This document shows, piece after piece, positions 9,564 through 18,470 of a stretch of 49,903 nucleotides of DNA. A program made the position numbers and the translations under genes. Every line of letters begins with the position of its first letter. The stretch's first letter is position 1. Origin of the DNA: Roseobacter sp. CCS2 (GTDB taxonomy: Bacteria > Pseudomonadota > Alphaproteobacteria > Rhodobacterales > Rhodobacteraceae); NCBI RefSeq assembly GCF_000169435.1, contig NZ_AAYB01000010.1:1-49903 (forward strand), read 5' to 3'. A model generated the notes under the pieces. It saw only the letters and a program-made list of their open reading frames with translations, did no database searches and was not told the origin of the DNA.

Positions 9564-10766
9564 TCACTCCGCTTGAACTTCGGATAATTGCCAGGCTGTC
9601 ACCATCGCAAAGCCACTCAGCACTGCAAGGATCAGCAGTACAAGCCCGGGACCAAACGCATCCGCAACAAAACCAAGCAAGCCGCCAAACACAAGCATCA
9701 CCCCGATCACCGTGTTGGACAGCGCTGTGTAGACGGCAGTGCGACCTTCCGCATCCATATCGGTTAAGTGCGTCTTCCGCCCGGCGCGCGCGCCTTCATA
9801 TGCGATCTGCGCCATGAATATAAGAATGGGGATCAAGTAGTCACTGCCAACGCCCACCCCTGCAAAACCGCTTAATGCTGCCATGACGTAAGTCACCGCC
9901 GCAGCACCGCTTGCCACGATAAGCGTTTTCCGGCTCGACCGGTCAGACAACGCGCCCCACACATAAGACGATATGATCGACGCGAGCGCGGATGCGATGA
10001 TCAGCACGCCTAAGTTGCCCAGCGCCCCACTGCTCAGGTTACCCAGCATAACAAGGAACGGTGGCGCCAAAGCCGTCGAGATAAGAAGACCGCGCGTCGC
10101 GATATAGGTTTGCAGTTCTTTGTCGTCCCAAAGTGGCTGCACAAGTTCAGGTAAAGTCGTATCATTATCATCGCGCGCATCGGCGTCAGGTTCTGACAGC
10201 CGCGCAAAAAGTGCCGCTGCCGCAAGCCACAACAGACCCGCCAGAAAAACCGCGAATGCGACTGCAGCGGGTTCGCGTGGCCAGATGCCAAAACTAAGCA
10301 ATATGGCAAATATGAAAACGACCGTAGCGGCAATGGTGCTCGCCGTGCCGGATACCTTGCCGCGATTGCCTTTTTCGACCGTTCTGGCAAGGATATCCTT
10401 GAAACTGGCGGAACAGGCCGCGCGCGCGACGGCAAGAACGGCAAGACACAGCAGAATGACCCAACCTGCCACCGGCCCGGACAAAAAATAAGCTGCGGCT
10501 GCAATGCCGGCCGCTGCGGCACCTTGCACCGCCGACCCTGTCACCCAGAACCATTTACGCTGACGGCGTGCTTCTATCTTTTGCGCCAGGAACAATTGCG
10601 GAAGCAATGAACCAGACTCGCGCACCGGCACCAGAATACCGATGATGTATCCCGGTGCGCCAATTGCATTCAGCAGCCACGCAAGGACAAGTTTCGGATC
10701 AATCAGCCCGTCGGCTGTTTTTGTCAGAACAAGCGAACTTATGTGGATCAGGTATGGTCGGTTCAT
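9564..10766 (-). CDS. MFS transporter
   Basis: A 400-residue integral membrane protein of about twelve hydrophobic segments with a charged central loop near residues 190-215. This is the layout of the major facilitator superfamily. A cytoplasmic loop motif resembling the MFS A-motif is seen in the second half ('GALSDRSSRKTLIV'). The substrate is not recognisable. It begins five bases after the stop of the SDR gene on the same strand, so the two are almost certainly cotranscribed. That pairing suggests transport or export of a compound handled by the oxidoreductase-like partner, but this is inference. Confidence 0.85.
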   Translation of the reverse strand: MNRPYLIHISSLVLTKTADGLIDPKLVLAWLLNAIGAPGYIIGILVPVRESGSLLPQLFLAQKIEARRQRKWFWVTGSAVQGAAAAGIAAAAYFLSGPVAGWVILLCLAVLAVARAACSASFKDILARTVEKGNRGKVSGTASTIAATVVFIFAILLSFGIWPREPAAVAFAVFLAGLLWLAAAALFARLSEPDADARDDNDTTLPELVQPLWDDKELQTYIATRGLLISTALAPPFLVMLGNLSSGALGNLGVLIIASALASIISSYVWGALSDRSSRKTLIVASGAAAVTYVMAALSGFAGVGVGSDYLIPILIFMAQIAYEGARAGRKTHLTDMDAEGRTAVYTALSNTVIGVMLVFGGLLGFVADAFGPGLVLLILAVLSGFAMVTAWQLSEVQAE

Positions 10767-10771
10767 CAGCT

Positions 10772-11413
10772 TTAGCGCGCAAGAACAACGTCGCGCCGCA
10801 TATCGTCGTCTGATGCAGCGGCATCAACCAGATACGTGGCAACATCCGCCCGCGATATCAGCCCATTACGCCACTGCTTTTCATCCCTCAACACACGAAA
10901 ATTCCCGGTCTTGGCGTTATTGGTCAGAATGACCGGACGCACAATTGTCCAATCAAGATCACTGGCCATGATCAGTTCTTCCTGCCGGTCTTTATCAGCG
11001 TAGGGTCTGCCAAGGATCGCGCGATGCCCCAACCGTTCTATGCGGCTCATCGCGGCCTTGCTGCGCCCGGCGCCAAAGCCGGTGACGACAACCAAACGTC
11101 TAATGTTTTTTTGCTGCATTTGGTCGATCAAAATGCGGCTGGTGTCGGAAAATAGTGTCACCTCTTGCCAAAGCATCGCAATGCTTTCCTTGATGCCGAG
11201 GGCGTAAATGACCGCATCAACACCGTCCAAAGCGCGGGCGATATCCTCGGCGATAAGGGCATCGCCGACCCAAGGTTCCAACTGTGGTTTTTTATCAAGC
11301 GTATCGGCGCTGCGCCCGAATGCACGCACATCATAACCACGCGACAAAGCGTTGTCGCTTGCAAGTTTCCCGATACCGGACGTTGCACCAAGAATAAGAA
11401 GGCGTTTGTTCAA
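10772..11413 (-). CDS. NAD(P)-binding atypical short-chain dehydrogenase / NmrA-like protein
   Basis: A 213-residue Rossmann protein. The dinucleotide-binding loop 'LLILGATSGIGKLASDNALS' is at the N-terminus, with 'VDAVIYALGIKESI' and 'RRLVVVTGFGAGRSKAAMSR' further on and 'DLDWTIVRPVILTN' near residue 155. This is the pattern of atypical SDRs of the NAD(P)H-binding (NmrA/BVR-B-like) type, many of which are not classical dehydrogenases. The start codon is TTG at 11413, supported by GAGGAA seven bases upstream and by the lack of any nearby ATG in frame. It heads a two-gene operon with the MFS transporter. Confidence 0.85.
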   Translation of the reverse strand: MNKRLLILGATSGIGKLASDNALSRGYDVRAFGRSADTLDKKPQLEPWVGDALIAEDIARALDGVDAVIYALGIKESIAMLWQEVTLFSDTSRILIDQMQQKNIRRLVVVTGFGAGRSKAAMSRIERLGHRAILGRPYADKDRQEELIMASDLDWTIVRPVILTNNAKTGNFRVLRDEKQWRNGLISRADVATYLVDAAASDDDMRRDVVLAR

Positions 11414-11567
11414 TTTTTGATTCCTCGAAAAAGAGTGGTGATATTTTCATCGGGTCTTGCGCTGTATCCTCGCCGTTTCAACCCGGTGCTCTATTTGTGA
11501 TGCATGAACTAATGCAAACTGCCTTGGTTCCAAGGAACTCAGCAGGGTACCGTCAGAAATAGGCCAG

Positions 11568-11903
11568 ATGAACACACGCACTACGCCGTCGCTTTTTGAA
11601 GCACGTGATGACCACCAGGACGCTGTCGCGCACTATTTGCGGCTTACGCGACAGGTGTTGCCGCAGCTTGCGCGGCAACATGGCGCGCAATGGCCTGTGA
11701 AACATGATCACTGCTTTCAAAGGATTGTGCTGGATACGATCTGCGGCGGCGTTTGGTATGATTACTTGGCGCGCCCGGCTTACAAGCACATCAACCAACA
11801 GCAGGCACGCCGCGCGGTTCAATTATGCGAAGACATCATAGCGAAAAGGGTCGATATTCACGCGCTGAACCAACAATCCCTCATTTGGAGGGGCAAGGTG
11901 TGA
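11568..11903 (+). CDS. conserved hypothetical protein
   Basis: A 111-residue protein I do not recognise. It is soluble and has a His/Cys/Trp-rich centre ('KHDHCFQRIVLDTICGGVWY') followed by a helical 'QQQARRAVQLCEDIIAKR' region and the tail 'LNQQSLIWRGKV'. No signal peptide or membrane segment is seen. It stands alone between the divergent SDR/MFS operon and the convergent glutathione peroxidase operon, with 154 bases upstream for a promoter. The amino-acid pattern looks like a real folded protein rather than a shadow frame, and no opposing gene covers it. The ribosome binding site is weak. Confidence 0.65.
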   Translation: MNTRTTPSLFEARDDHQDAVAHYLRLTRQVLPQLARQHGAQWPVKHDHCFQRIVLDTICGGVWYDYLARPAYKHINQQQARRAVQLCEDIIAKRVDIHALNQQSLIWRGKV

Positions 11904-11966
11904 CGGCATCAGGACAAGGCTTAATCAACCAATTCAGTGGAGCCTTATCCCTAATAAGGTTCTTGA

Positions 11967-12536
11967 TCAGCCAGAGACGTCAGACAACAACTCTTCAATC
12001 TCTTGAGTGATTTGATCGGAGAGTGGGCTGACGCGTGCCGCGAAGGTGTCAACAAGGCGTCCGTCGTGATCAAGCAGTACTTTGTTGAAATTCCACCTTG
12101 GAACAAACCCCGCCTCTTGGCGCAGTGACTGATAAAAGGGATGGGCATTGCGCCCTTTCACGCCGGTGATCACCGTCATTGGCATATCAATGCCGTACAC
12201 CAGTTCACAAAAATCTTTCACCTCTGCATCGCTGGACAGTTCTTGGTTGAAATCATCTGACGGGACGGCCAGCACGACCAGACCTTGATCGCGATACTGG
12301 TCATAAAGCGTTTGCAGGTCACGGTATTGATCGGTGAAAGCACACATAGAGGCTGTGTTGACCACAAGAACAGGCTGCCCTTCCCATTGCGACAAGGCAA
12401 GCGTTCCACCGTCGATTGATCCAAACGGTGTATCGCGGTCCAGTGCCAAGGTCGGACCTGCCGACACGATAAGCAGCCCTGTCAGAAACGCGCCGACGGT
12501 GGCCTTAAGACGACGGAAAGGTAAAGTCGGGCGCAT
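11967..12536 (-). CDS. glutathione peroxidase-family protein, exported
   Basis: A 189-residue thiol peroxidase of the thioredoxin fold with an N-terminal signal peptide (basic 'RRLKA', hydrophobic core, probable cleavage near residue 31). It is predicted to reduce hydroperoxides in the periplasm. The peroxidatic cysteine is C65 in 'VVNTASMCAFTDQYRDLQ'. The conserved tryptophan is in 'PRWNFNKVLLDHDG'. The usual 'PCNQFG' loop reads 'VPSDDFNQE', so the canonical catalytic glutamine is an Asp here, which is worth noting although variant loops occur. Its ATG overlaps the TGA of the small ORF upstream (12534-12538), indicating translational coupling within the methyltransferase operon. Selenocysteine is not involved: the codon is an ordinary Cys. 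Confidence 0.9.
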   Translation of the reverse strand: MRPTLPFRRLKATVGAFLTGLLIVSAGPTLALDRDTPFGSIDGGTLALSQWEGQPVLVVNTASMCAFTDQYRDLQTLYDQYRDQGLVVLAVPSDDFNQELSSDAEVKDFCELVYGIDMPMTVITGVKGRNAHPFYQSLRQEAGFVPRWNFNKVLLDHDGRLVDTFAARVSPLSDQITQEIEELLSDVSG

Positions 12537-12718
12537 CAGTTCTGCAGGTCATCAAAGAATGCATGATAGCGTCTGTGCTGTGATCCATCCTTGCGCAGGT
12601 TCAGATCGCCACGCTGCTCGACCTGCTGTGGGCGTTGTGTGTTTTGCGCCATCAACGCAAGGTGCTCACACATCCGGTCAAAGCGGATCGTGGGGTCGTT
12701 GGATGTTTTGTTGTCCAT
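12536..12718 (-). CDS. small hypothetical protein
   Basis: A 60-residue hydrophilic, basic ORF ('MDNKTSNDPTIRFDRMCEHL' onward) with no recognised domain, signal or membrane segment. The ATG at 12718 is preferred to the one at 12733 because AGGAG at 12726-12730 lies seven bases before it, although the earlier ATG overlaps the stop of the methyltransferase gene as ATGA. Its own stop overlaps the start of the glutathione peroxidase gene. The tight interlocking on both sides and a good ribosome binding site argue that it is translated. Confidence 0.65.
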   Translation of the reverse strand: MDNKTSNDPTIRFDRMCEHLALMAQNTQRPQQVEQRGDLNLRKDGSQHRRYHAFFDDLQN

Positions 12719-12729
12719 CGTTCTTCTCC

Positions 12730-13452
12730 TCATTCAGGTGCTGAAAGGGGTTTTTGTGCTGTCCCCATGAAAATAATGAATGTGCCGGGCACACGGCCAA
12801 AGACAAAGTCGCCACGCCGATTGATCCCGCGCGGTCCAAGGCCCGCGGTTTTTCCCGGCACCAGCCCGGCGCTTTCGAGTTGGTCTTTCAGCTCTGACGG
12901 TTTGATGAACATCTGCGGGTCATGGGTGCCCTTGGGCAGTATGCGCAGCACATCTTCGGCAATTGTGATCGTGACGAAACGCGCGATCGGATTGCGGTTA
13001 ATGGTGTCATAAAACAGCGTGCCACCCGGACGCAGGACGCGCGCGATCTCGGACACCACTTTGCCAAGGTCCTGAACATGCTCCAAAACATCCACGCATA
13101 CGATCGCATCAAAACTGGCATCATCATAAGGCAACGCTTCACCCACACCCACATCATAGCGAATATCGCGCTGTGTCAGTTCTGCGTGGGCTTTGGCGGA
13201 CGCAATCGCATCTTTGGCCGGGTCAATTCCCACGACAGTTGCGCCACGTTCATCCAAAGCCTCGGCCATGAAACCACCGGCGCACCCCAGATCAAGCACG
13301 GTCTTGCCTTGCCAGTCGGCCATTTGATCAAACCAGGATAACCGCCCCGGCACCATATTCTTTAATGTGCGCACCCAGCGGATGTCGTCAGACCACCATT
13401 GGTCAGCAACATCATCATAGATTGCAAGATTGTTTCGGTGACCACCGGACAT
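12730..13452 (-). CDS. UbiG-like SAM-dependent methyltransferase
   Basis: A 240-residue class I methyltransferase. Motif I is 'TVLDLGCAGGFMAEALDERG', followed by the acidic 'VVGIDPAKDAI', 'DAIVCVDVLEHVQD' and 'VLRPGGTLFYDTINRN'. The last is characteristic of UbiG, which makes both O-methylations in ubiquinone synthesis. The N-terminus ('YDDVADQWWSDDIRWVRTL') also resembles UbiG's 'AAEWWD' region, but the C-terminal part is divergent, so a second UbiG-type paralogue with another acceptor is possible. It is the first gene of a minus-strand operon with a small ORF and glutathione peroxidase. If the enzyme does act in quinone synthesis, the grouping joins respiration with peroxide defence. Confidence 0.8.
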   Translation of the reverse strand: MSGGHRNNLAIYDDVADQWWSDDIRWVRTLKNMVPGRLSWFDQMADWQGKTVLDLGCAGGFMAEALDERGATVVGIDPAKDAIASAKAHAELTQRDIRYDVGVGEALPYDDASFDAIVCVDVLEHVQDLGKVVSEIARVLRPGGTLFYDTINRNPIARFVTITIAEDVLRILPKGTHDPQMFIKPSELKDQLESAGLVPGKTAGLGPRGINRRGDFVFGRVPGTFIIFMGTAQKPLSAPE

Positions 13453-13626
13453 TTGAACCGCTCTCGTTGACTGCGCTTTACAAGCTAGGCCATCGCTTTG
13501 GTTTTCAAGTGGTACGGATTATTGCCCTCGGGGTAAGTCGTGGGGTGGGACGCCTTCCTCAGATTTCGCCTTTAGCAAAGTCCGCGCTGTTTTGTTCCGC
13601 ATAATGGGTCAGAAAGGTGTCTGAGT

Positions 13627-13651
13627 CCTGCCACCGCATAACGGTGACAGG
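13627..13651. terminator. hairpin downstream of the RTX nuclease gene
   Basis: A ten-base-pair stem (13627-13636 with 13642-13651, one mismatch/wobble) closes a five-base loop 20 bases beyond the stop of the minus-strand nuclease gene. There is no T-run on the nuclease side; a short T-rich stretch follows on the plus side. It may mark the 3' end of the nuclease transcript, but evidence for intrinsic termination is weak. Confidence 0.4.
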
Positions 13652-13670
13652 CATTTATTTTGACCTTGGG

Positions 13671-16600
13671 TCATACAAAGACAAAATCGTTTGCGAATAC
13701 GATATCATCAAATTCGAACACACCAATCAGGTCAATTCTGTCGTGCCCACCCTCAAGTGTGATCCGGACAGATCCACCGGCCTCGCGGACGTTTGCGATT
13801 TCGGCACCGCCAAGGTCGATGATGTCTTCCGTCACGTCAAAATCCAGAATGGTGGTCCTGTCCCGCGACCCGTTCTCTGCGAACGCGGCTGAAAAGACAA
13901 AGGTATCTGCCCCATGGCCACCCCAAGACAGATCACGTTTGCCATTGCCGCTGATGATCGTGTCATCACCTGCACCGGCAATAACGAGGTCACTACCACG
14001 TCCGGCGTCAATCTCATCATCGCCACTGCCTGCAAGGATTTTGTCACGCCCGCGCCCGCCGCTGATCAGGTCATCGCCGCCGCCAGCGAAGATGAAATCG
14101 CCGCCTTTCTTGCCATCAATGTCATCCCGCCCCTCGGTGCCGAACAAGAAGTCCCGGCCGTTTGTGCCTGCCACCTGATTATAGACCGGATCAAATTGGA
14201 AGCTGACAATCACCGGATCATGGTCGGAATTGCGGTTCGGACTGTCACCATCGAAAAGTGCGGGATCGCGCCCAAAATCAAGATTATAATCCAGCGCGTC
14301 TGCCTCGTCAGCGTTGATATGCCATTCGGTGACACCAACAACATTGTCGGCCAAGGCGTCATTGGCCAACGCGTAGTCCAATGTGCCGATTTGGCCGTCA
14401 AACACGAACGAATAAGCGGCATCCCCCAATTCCGCTGCCGCCAGATCGGTAAAGCCTGCGTCTGCCAGAACCGTCAGCGGGTCTTCTTTAGCGTAAGCAT
14501 TCAGGTCACCCAAAATCAGCGTATTCTCTGACCCTTGGCCGGTCGGATCGCTGTTCAGCCAAGCAGCAAGGATATCGGCGGCCTCTGTTCTGGTCGCGTT
14601 GTTGTTGCCTTGCCCGTCGCCTTGGGCCTCATCAGCCTCAAGCCCCGAAAGTGATCCTTTGGATTTGAAGTGATTGACCGAAACAGTAATGGTTTGGCCG
14701 GTATCAAGATCCTCAAATGTTTGCGCGATGGCGGGGCGGTTCAAACCACGGCCAGCGTCCAACGGATCAATAAAGTCGCGCCCTTCGAAAGTTTCCAGAA
14801 TGGCCATGTCACCGTTCAAACCGACTTCATCTACCTTGTAGATCAGCCCGTTGGAAATCGCGTCGCCGCCGACAAATTCCTGACCGGGATCAACAAAGGC
14901 ATAGACCTCTGATCCTAATTCGGCATTCACCCGATCCACGATATCTTTGATCGCGAATGTGTCACCGGCAAAGTCATTTTCGATTTCAACCAGCCCAAGA
15001 ACAGCCGCGTCAATGGCAACAATCGCATTTACAAGCTTGTCCGCCTGCCTTTCGAATTCTTCCAAAGAGTCAGCACCGCGAGGATCCGATCCATTGTCAG
15101 TCGTTACACCCGGCTCATCAATAGTAGTGAAGTAATTAAGCACATTCAGGCTGGCGACCTTGAAATTGCCGCCCAGTTCATCAGGCGTTTCGGGACGCGG
15201 GTTGGCCTGCTGATAATCACCTTCGGCAGCGTTGATGCGAAACTCGTCAAATCCATAGCTTACGACACCTTGAATAGACGAAATTGTGTCGCCCATGCGG
15301 AACGCATCATCGGCGGTCAAGACACCGTCATTGCCGTCAATGATATTCAGCACATCAGGGTTTTGTCCCGCTAACCCGTCATCCAAAACAATTTTGGCTG
15401 CGGCGATATCTTGTCGATGCTGTTCAAATCCTGCCACATCAGGCGCATTATCTTGGGTGAACTGCACAGGTCTGCCATCAGCGCTGACAGTGTATTCACC
15501 AAAGCGATCCAGATTGAACAATTCGGACACCGTCATGTCCTGCGCGACATTGACCAACATACCCTCATAAGCCTCGAGGTTTGCAACATAATTGCCGTCA
15601 TCATCTTGCATGATATTGGCCGTCGGAAACGTGACCTCAACCGCGTCAGGCAGCATTTGGTCAGTGTCCAAGACAGCCGTCGTTGTCGCGGTGATCTGGG
15701 TCTGGCCAAAGTTTTCAGTCACAACCCCTGTGATTTCCACAAGATCGCCAACGTTCACATCTACCAGTGGGGCATTGCCATCGAAGATGAAAATCCCTTC
15801 CGAGCTTAGATCATTGAAATCATAATCAACTTCTTCTTCCTGAATATAGAACCCGTCCAGATCCCCCATGCTGCCAAACAAACCATTTTGAAAATCAGCC
15901 GTCACGATGGCGCGCACGGTCACAGTTTCACCTTCAAGCGCACTGCGGTCATCAACACCGACCTGCGCCAGATTGTCTGTGCCAACAGCGCCCTGAATTT
16001 CACTGATCAATGTGATTTCGGCAGGTGGTTCAATGGTGTTACTGGTGCCCGGTGTAGGCGCTTGCGCAATAAAATCACCGGTTGCGTCAGGTTGGCGCGC
16101 AACGGCATCGCCAATGGAATTGCCATTCGCGCTTTCATTGGCCTGCACTGTCTGCCCAAGTGCGGTCAAAAGTTCTGTGTCGTCGGCATCATTTGTTCCA
16201 TAGACAACGGCATCAAGCAAATTGTCCGTTGTCGCCGCGGCAGGCGCAGGGCCATCATACAGGGCGACAGCATCAGCCCCGTTTTGCAAACCATTGGTGG
16301 TGAATTCTACCAGATCAACATTGGGCACATTGGCGGATCCGATAACAAAGAACCCGTCTGCATTGGTTGAAAGCCCATCCAGCGAAATCGTGTCATAAGC
16401 CGCATCGCCATTGCCATTATAAAGCACAACAGTCAGCCCATCGAGCGAGGCATTACCAATGCCGCCATCATAAATCTCGATAAACTCTGCGCTATCGGTG
16501 CCGTCTTGATCTGCGTCGACTTCGTTGATGACAAATGTGGGTGTGGCCACCACATCATCAAAAGATGCGGTTGGAAATGGCGTGGCAGCTGTTGCATTGC

Positions 16601-17069
16601 TGGCCTGATTGTCAAAGGCGTTTGGCCCTGAAAAGCTCCATTGTGTGATGTCAAAATCCGGGCTGGCGACAGCACCGGGATTACGTGCGGCCCAGCCATC
16701 CAGGTATTCCCAAGGCTGGCCGGTGCCATCCACATTGATATCGCCAAAGCGGTCGATCACAGCGCCGTTCTGAAACACCTCAATCGCGTCATCACCATTT
16801 ACGGATAAAGCACCCGCGGTATAGTCGGGAGTAAACCCCATAAATTCTGTGAAACCGGGAACTTCGGACGAGATATAAATATATGTTCCAGCCTCGGCGG
16901 CCACGCTGGGGAAGGTAAATTCTTCGCCGTCCGAACCACCCCCATTATTCGCGGATCCAACACCATAAACCGAAAGATCGGCAATGTCGGCGGTCACAAA
17001 AATCTCGACCGCTTTTGGCAATCCGCCGGTCAATGGCCCATCCAAGACACCTGTAATAATCAATGACAT
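13671..17069 (-). CDS. secreted endonuclease/exonuclease/phosphatase-family nuclease with LTD and RTX domains
   Basis: A 1132-residue extracellular nuclease. In order: lamin-tail-like segments at about 1-150 and 165-310 ('FVINEVDADQDGTDSAEFIE' marks the second); an OB-fold-like region at about 353-480; an endonuclease/exonuclease/phosphatase domain at about 635-960; RTX calcium-binding nonapeptides at about 968-1060; and a C-terminal secretion region. Catalytic-type motifs are 'KVASLNVLNYF', 'VLGLVEIEND', 'VNHFKSKGS', 'ILGDLNAYAKEDP' and 'NSDHDPVIV'. There is no N-terminal signal peptide. The RTX tail ('GGGDDLISGGRGRDKILAGS' in part) points to type I secretion, although no secretion genes lie nearby. 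The ATG at 17069 is chosen because GGGAG lies six bases upstream; the frame extends 15 codons further without support. Such enzymes resemble ExeM and release phosphate or nucleotides from extracellular DNA. Serving the purine genes next door is an attractive but unproven idea. Confidence 0.9.
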   Translation of the reverse strand: MSLIITGVLDGPLTGGLPKAVEIFVTADIADLSVYGVGSANNGGGSDGEEFTFPSVAAEAGTYIYISSEVPGFTEFMGFTPDYTAGALSVNGDDAIEVFQNGAVIDRFGDINVDGTGQPWEYLDGWAARNPGAVASPDFDITQWSFSGPNAFDNQASNATAATPFPTASFDDVVATPTFVINEVDADQDGTDSAEFIEIYDGGIGNASLDGLTVVLYNGNGDAAYDTISLDGLSTNADGFFVIGSANVPNVDLVEFTTNGLQNGADAVALYDGPAPAAATTDNLLDAVVYGTNDADDTELLTALGQTVQANESANGNSIGDAVARQPDATGDFIAQAPTPGTSNTIEPPAEITLISEIQGAVGTDNLAQVGVDDRSALEGETVTVRAIVTADFQNGLFGSMGDLDGFYIQEEEVDYDFNDLSSEGIFIFDGNAPLVDVNVGDLVEITGVVTENFGQTQITATTTAVLDTDQMLPDAVEVTFPTANIMQDDDGNYVANLEAYEGMLVNVAQDMTVSELFNLDRFGEYTVSADGRPVQFTQDNAPDVAGFEQHRQDIAAAKIVLDDGLAGQNPDVLNIIDGNDGVLTADDAFRMGDTISSIQGVVSYGFDEFRINAAEGDYQQANPRPETPDELGGNFKVASLNVLNYFTTIDEPGVTTDNGSDPRGADSLEEFERQADKLVNAIVAIDAAVLGLVEIENDFAGDTFAIKDIVDRVNAELGSEVYAFVDPGQEFVGGDAISNGLIYKVDEVGLNGDMAILETFEGRDFIDPLDAGRGLNRPAIAQTFEDLDTGQTITVSVNHFKSKGSLSGLEADEAQGDGQGNNNATRTEAADILAAWLNSDPTGQGSENTLILGDLNAYAKEDPLTVLADAGFTDLAAAELGDAAYSFVFDGQIGTLDYALANDALADNVVGVTEWHINADEADALDYNLDFGRDPALFDGDSPNRNSDHDPVIVSFQFDPVYNQVAGTNGRDFLFGTEGRDDIDGKKGGDFIFAGGGDDLISGGRGRDKILAGSGDDEIDAGRGSDLVIAGAGDDTIISGNGKRDLSWGGHGADTFVFSAAFAENGSRDRTTILDFDVTEDIIDLGGAEIANVREAGGSVRITLEGGHDRIDLIGVFEFDDIVFANDFVFV

Positions 17070-17600
17070 ATCATTCTCCCAAATTGGCGGTCGCATGCGC
17101 AAAGCTGACCGCAAAGACCATTAAGGCCCCGATATAGTGAAGCTTGACAGACAGGAACTGACGAAAGGGGCAACTGGTAACGGCCACATGCGTATCTTAA
17201 AACGGATCGCACGCAAAAACTGGTCTGCGGCTGCACTCCATGAACTGGTGCAAGAGAACCCTACGTTAGATTGAAAGACAATGGGTTACGTTAGTGCCTT
17301 GGCGAAATACCGCATCGGGACTGAAGGCAGGTCGAACCGCTTCATCGCGTACAATAATCTTGAGGTGTCCAAAACTGAATAATCTCCAGTTTTGTAGATA
17401 CTTTCTTCCCTAATTTTGAGACAAGGAAGCCAATACGGAGAAGCCAAATTTCAGTAAAACTGGCGGCGATACTCGAATTTCATTGTTGCCCGATGACACA
17501 TTATCAAAACAAACCGATAGGTCCTGTCACTGTTTGATGGGTGGCAACGCCCGATCCGTACCCGCATATTCGCAAGTAATATTATACAGCAGGAGCCAGC
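17070..17600. other. 531-base intergenic region between nuclease and allE
   Basis: This stretch separates the divergent nuclease and allE genes and should hold both promoters. On the plus strand, a frame open from the ATG at 17188 reads 28 codons to a TGA at 17272-17274. It then continues in the same frame from the ATG at 17281 for 33 codons to the TAA at 17380-17382 ('KYRIGTEGRSNRFIAYNNLE' in part). This may be a decayed small gene or chance. An inverted repeat AAAACTG/CAGTTTT (17371-17377, 17387-17393) overlaps its end. Nothing else is recognisable. Confidence 0.4.
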
Positions 17601-18470
17601 ATGTCAGGCAAGTATTTCGCGCCTACCGGCGGTCACCCCGGTCAAGATCAGCTTCTAACAGATCGTGCCGTTTTCACGGACGCCTATGCCGTGATCCCGA
17701 AAGGGACGATGCGCGATATCGTGACTAGTTTCTTGCCCTTTTGGGATAAGACGCGGCTTTGGGTCATTGCCCGCCCGCTAAGCGGATTCGCCGAAACATT
17801 TTCACAATACATCATGGAAGTGTCACCCGGCGGTGGTTCAGATCATCCCGAAACGGACGCCCGTGCCGAAGCTGTGCTTTTTGTGGTCGAAGGCCAAGCG
17901 ACCTTGACGGTCAACGGGGAAACCCATGTTCTTGAATCGGGCGGCTATGCATTTTTGCCGCCTGGTATCGCCTGGACATTGCACAATCAATCCGACGATA
18001 TGCTGCGTTTTCACTGGATCCGCAAAGCATATGAAGCTGTCCCCGGTCTGGATCTGCCGGACGTCGTTATCGCCAATGAGAATGAGATCGCACCGACTGT
18101 CATGCCTGATACGGACGGTAAATGGGCGACCACGCGCTTTGTGGACCCAACCGACCTGCGACATGACATGCATGTCACTGTGGTGACCTTTGAACCGGGG
18201 GCAGTTATCCCGTTCCTTGAAACACATGTGATGGAACATGGGCTTTACGTGCTGGAAGGCAAAGCCGTTTACCGCTTGAACCAAGACTGGGTCGAAGTTG
18301 AAGCAGGCGATTACATGTGGCTGCGCGCCTTTTGCCCGCAAGCTTGCTACGCAGGTGGGCCGGGCAAGTTCCGCTATTTGCTGTACAAGGACGTCAATCG
18401 CCACATGGGCTTACCCGTCGCATCCGGGTCTAATACGCAGGCGTTTCCCCAAAAGGTAGCTGCCGAATAG
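17601..18470 (+). CDS. allE: (S)-ureidoglycine aminohydrolase
   Basis: A 289-residue bicupin of the AllE (YlbA/UGlyAH) family. It hydrolyses (S)-ureidoglycine, made from allantoate, to (S)-ureidoglycolate and ammonia, using Mn2+. Both cupin halves are visible: the first around 'AVLFVVEGQATLTVNGETHV' to 'YAFLPPGIAWTLHN', the second around 'PGAVIPFLETHVMEHGLYVL' with the likely metal ligands (Glu, His, His) and 'KAVYRLNQDWVEVEAGDYMW'. The length equals that of known AllE proteins. The ATG at 17601 has AGGAG at 17591-17595 five bases upstream. It supplies the substrate of AllA, encoded at 24984-25469. It is the plus-strand outlier of the purine block, separated from the rest by the four-gene binding-protein operon. 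Confidence 0.93.
   Translation: MSGKYFAPTGGHPGQDQLLTDRAVFTDAYAVIPKGTMRDIVTSFLPFWDKTRLWVIARPLSGFAETFSQYIMEVSPGGGSDHPETDARAEAVLFVVEGQATLTVNGETHVLESGGYAFLPPGIAWTLHNQSDDMLRFHWIRKAYEAVPGLDLPDVVIANENEIAPTVMPDTDGKWATTRFVDPTDLRHDMHVTVVTFEPGAVIPFLETHVMEHGLYVLEGKAVYRLNQDWVEVEAGDYMWLRAFCPQACYAGGPGKFRYLLYKDVNRHMGLPVASGSNTQAFPQKVAAE

Noticed and set aside
13900..14170. Short-period DNA repeats suggestive of a CRISPR or satellite
   Set aside because: They encode the RTX nonapeptides on the minus strand; spacing is 27 bases in frame, with no spacer-repeat alternation.
13660..14531. Two long plus-strand ORFs (172 and 205 residues) opposite the RTX end of the nuclease
   Set aside because: They are antisense to repetitive, GC-rich RTX codons; the minus-strand frame has clear domains and the plus frames show no family pattern.
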